Assembly: GCA_945872325.1 (NCBI GenBank) | Contig: CAMBZY010000204.1 | Location: forward strand, 1-6,219 | DNA length: 6,219 nt | Direction: 5' to 3' | DNA from: Candidatus Kuenenia stuttgartensis | GTDB taxonomy: Bacteria; Planctomycetota; Planctomycetia; Isosphaerales; Isosphaeraceae | Part shown: positions 5,421 through 6,219 of the stretch, one piece after another | Layout: every line of letters starts with the position of its first letter | Numbering within the stretch: position 1 is the first letter of the stretch | Notes under the pieces: model-generated | What the model saw: only the letters and a program-made list of their open reading frames with translations | The model's database searches: none | Told to the model about the DNA's origin: nothing | Made by a program: the position numbers and the translations under genes

Positions 5421-6219
5421 ATGGCCACTGGATCATTGAATTTCTCGCAACGACGGATCCTGATTCTCGTTGGAATGATCTTCCTGATCAGTCTGATTGC
5501 ACTTTGGTGGGGTTCCACGCCGCGTTTTTCAGACTTTGAAAAATGGATTTCCGAACGACAATACGGCCAGGCTGAAGAGCATGTGAATTCCATACTCAAG
5601 TCAAATCCCAACGATTCAACAGCCTATTATCTTCTCTCCAGGCTTGAACTTGCCCAAGATCGTCCTGACCCCGCCATGAATGCCATGCGCAAGGCGTTGG
5701 AACTGGGTTATCCAGAAGAGCCTCTTCAAGTTCTGAGGGCGGTCATTATGTCCAGAGCCGGCCAGCTTCTGGAAGCAGAGCCGATTCTGACACAAGCGTT
5801 TGTAAGGTCAGAGTCGCCCAAGGCGGAAATCGCTGAAGGACTTTCACGAATCTTTCTGGGGAAAATGCAGCTTGCGGAAGCCTCGAAAACGATTGAAGCC
5901 TGGATGAAAGCCGCCCCTCTGGATGATCGGCCTTACCTCTGGCGTAACGAAATTGATGAGCGGATTGGGGCCGATGTTGAGGTGATCATTCTGAACTATC
6001 GGAATGCCCTCAAACGAAATCCGGAAAATCTCAAGGCGAGAATCGCTCTGGCAGACCTTCTCATGAAGGCCAACCGAACGGACGAGGCGAAGATTGAGTT
6101 CACGGAATATCGTATGAAAGATCCAGAAAACGTTGCGGCGATTTTAGGGCTTGGGCAGATTGCCCTGACTCAGGGCGATACTGAATCCGCAGAAGGCCTG
6201 TTCAAAACCGTGCTCGAGA
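5421..6219 (+). CDS. membrane-anchored TPR protein, 3' end cut off by the window
   Basis: The frame is open for 266 codons from the ATG at 5421 to the window edge without a stop, so the C-terminus is missing. Residues 1-12 are polar with Arg11-Arg12. Residues 13-30 form one hydrophobic helix ending in WWG, an uncleaved anchor or signal-anchor with the rest probably outside the cytoplasm. From about 38 the chain is helix-turn-helix tetratricopeptide-like: FEKWISERQYGQAEEHVNSI, then NPNDSTAYYLLSRLELAQDRPDPAMNAMRKALELG, with similar repeats near 104-165 and again from about 188 to the edge (NPENLKARIALADLL, DPENVAAILGLGQIALTQGD). The N-P-x-x and A-x-x-x-L-A spacing is the TPR signature. These repeats bind protein partners; the partner is unknown. 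Nothing downstream is visible that could reveal an enzyme domain at the C-terminus. No clear Shine-Dalgarno site precedes the ATG, and no other in-frame ATG before residue 19 would keep the whole anchor. Confidence 0.85.
   Translation, partial: MATGSLNFSQRRILILVGMIFLISLIALWWGSTPRFSDFEKWISERQYGQAEEHVNSILKSNPNDSTAYYLLSRLELAQDRPDPAMNAMRKALELGYPEEPLQVLRAVIMSRAGQLLEAEPILTQAFVRSESPKAEIAEGLSRIFLGKMQLAEASKTIEAWMKAAPLDDRPYLWRNEIDERIGADVEVIILNYRNALKRNPENLKARIALADLLMKANRTDEAKIEFTEYRMKDPENVAAILGLGQIALTQGDTESAEGLFKTVLE

Overview
The window looks like chromosomal DNA from a planctomycete (Planctomycetota). The main evidence is a DUF1559/SBP_bac_10 pseudopilin-like protein with a GFTLIE prepilin signal and a C-terminal H-X9-DG motif, followed by a small lipoprotein with a carboxypeptidase-regulatory-like fold. 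This family pairing is very abundant in that phylum. A PEP-CTERM surface protein, a Tat-exported DUF362 protein and a membrane-anchored TPR protein fit the same picture. Species cannot be read from the sequence.

Layout: all five genes are on the plus strand. (1) 377-1309 is a PEP-CTERM protein with a predicted beta-sandwich body. (2) 1310-2119 is a long gene-free stretch, about 28% G+C by hand count over 1801-1980. It holds a hairpin after the first gene, a cluster of overlapping inverted repeats around 1563-1664, and a good sigma-70-type promoter at 1944-1972. (3) 2120-3199 is the DUF1559 protein. (4) Two strong hairpins in tandem follow it, then a third in the leader of the lipoprotein gene at 3387-3899. 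(5) A terminator at 3946-3978 separates that gene from the DUF362 gene at 4047-5264. (6) A 12-15 bp terminator at 5327-5361 abuts a perfect TATAAT box at 5363-5368, ahead of a TPR gene that starts at 5421 and runs off the right edge.

Four of the five products carry export signals: Sec plus PEP-CTERM, prepilin, lipobox and Tat. The fifth is anchored by one N-terminal helix. The theme is therefore the cell envelope, but hairpins between almost every pair of genes suggest separately transcribed units rather than one operon. The DUF1559 gene and its lipoprotein neighbour are the only pair with a family-level reason to be linked. I see no RNA gene, insertion sequence, CRISPR array or defence system, and no convincing novel multi-gene system. 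The least explained part is the non-coding inverted-repeat cluster at 1563-1664.
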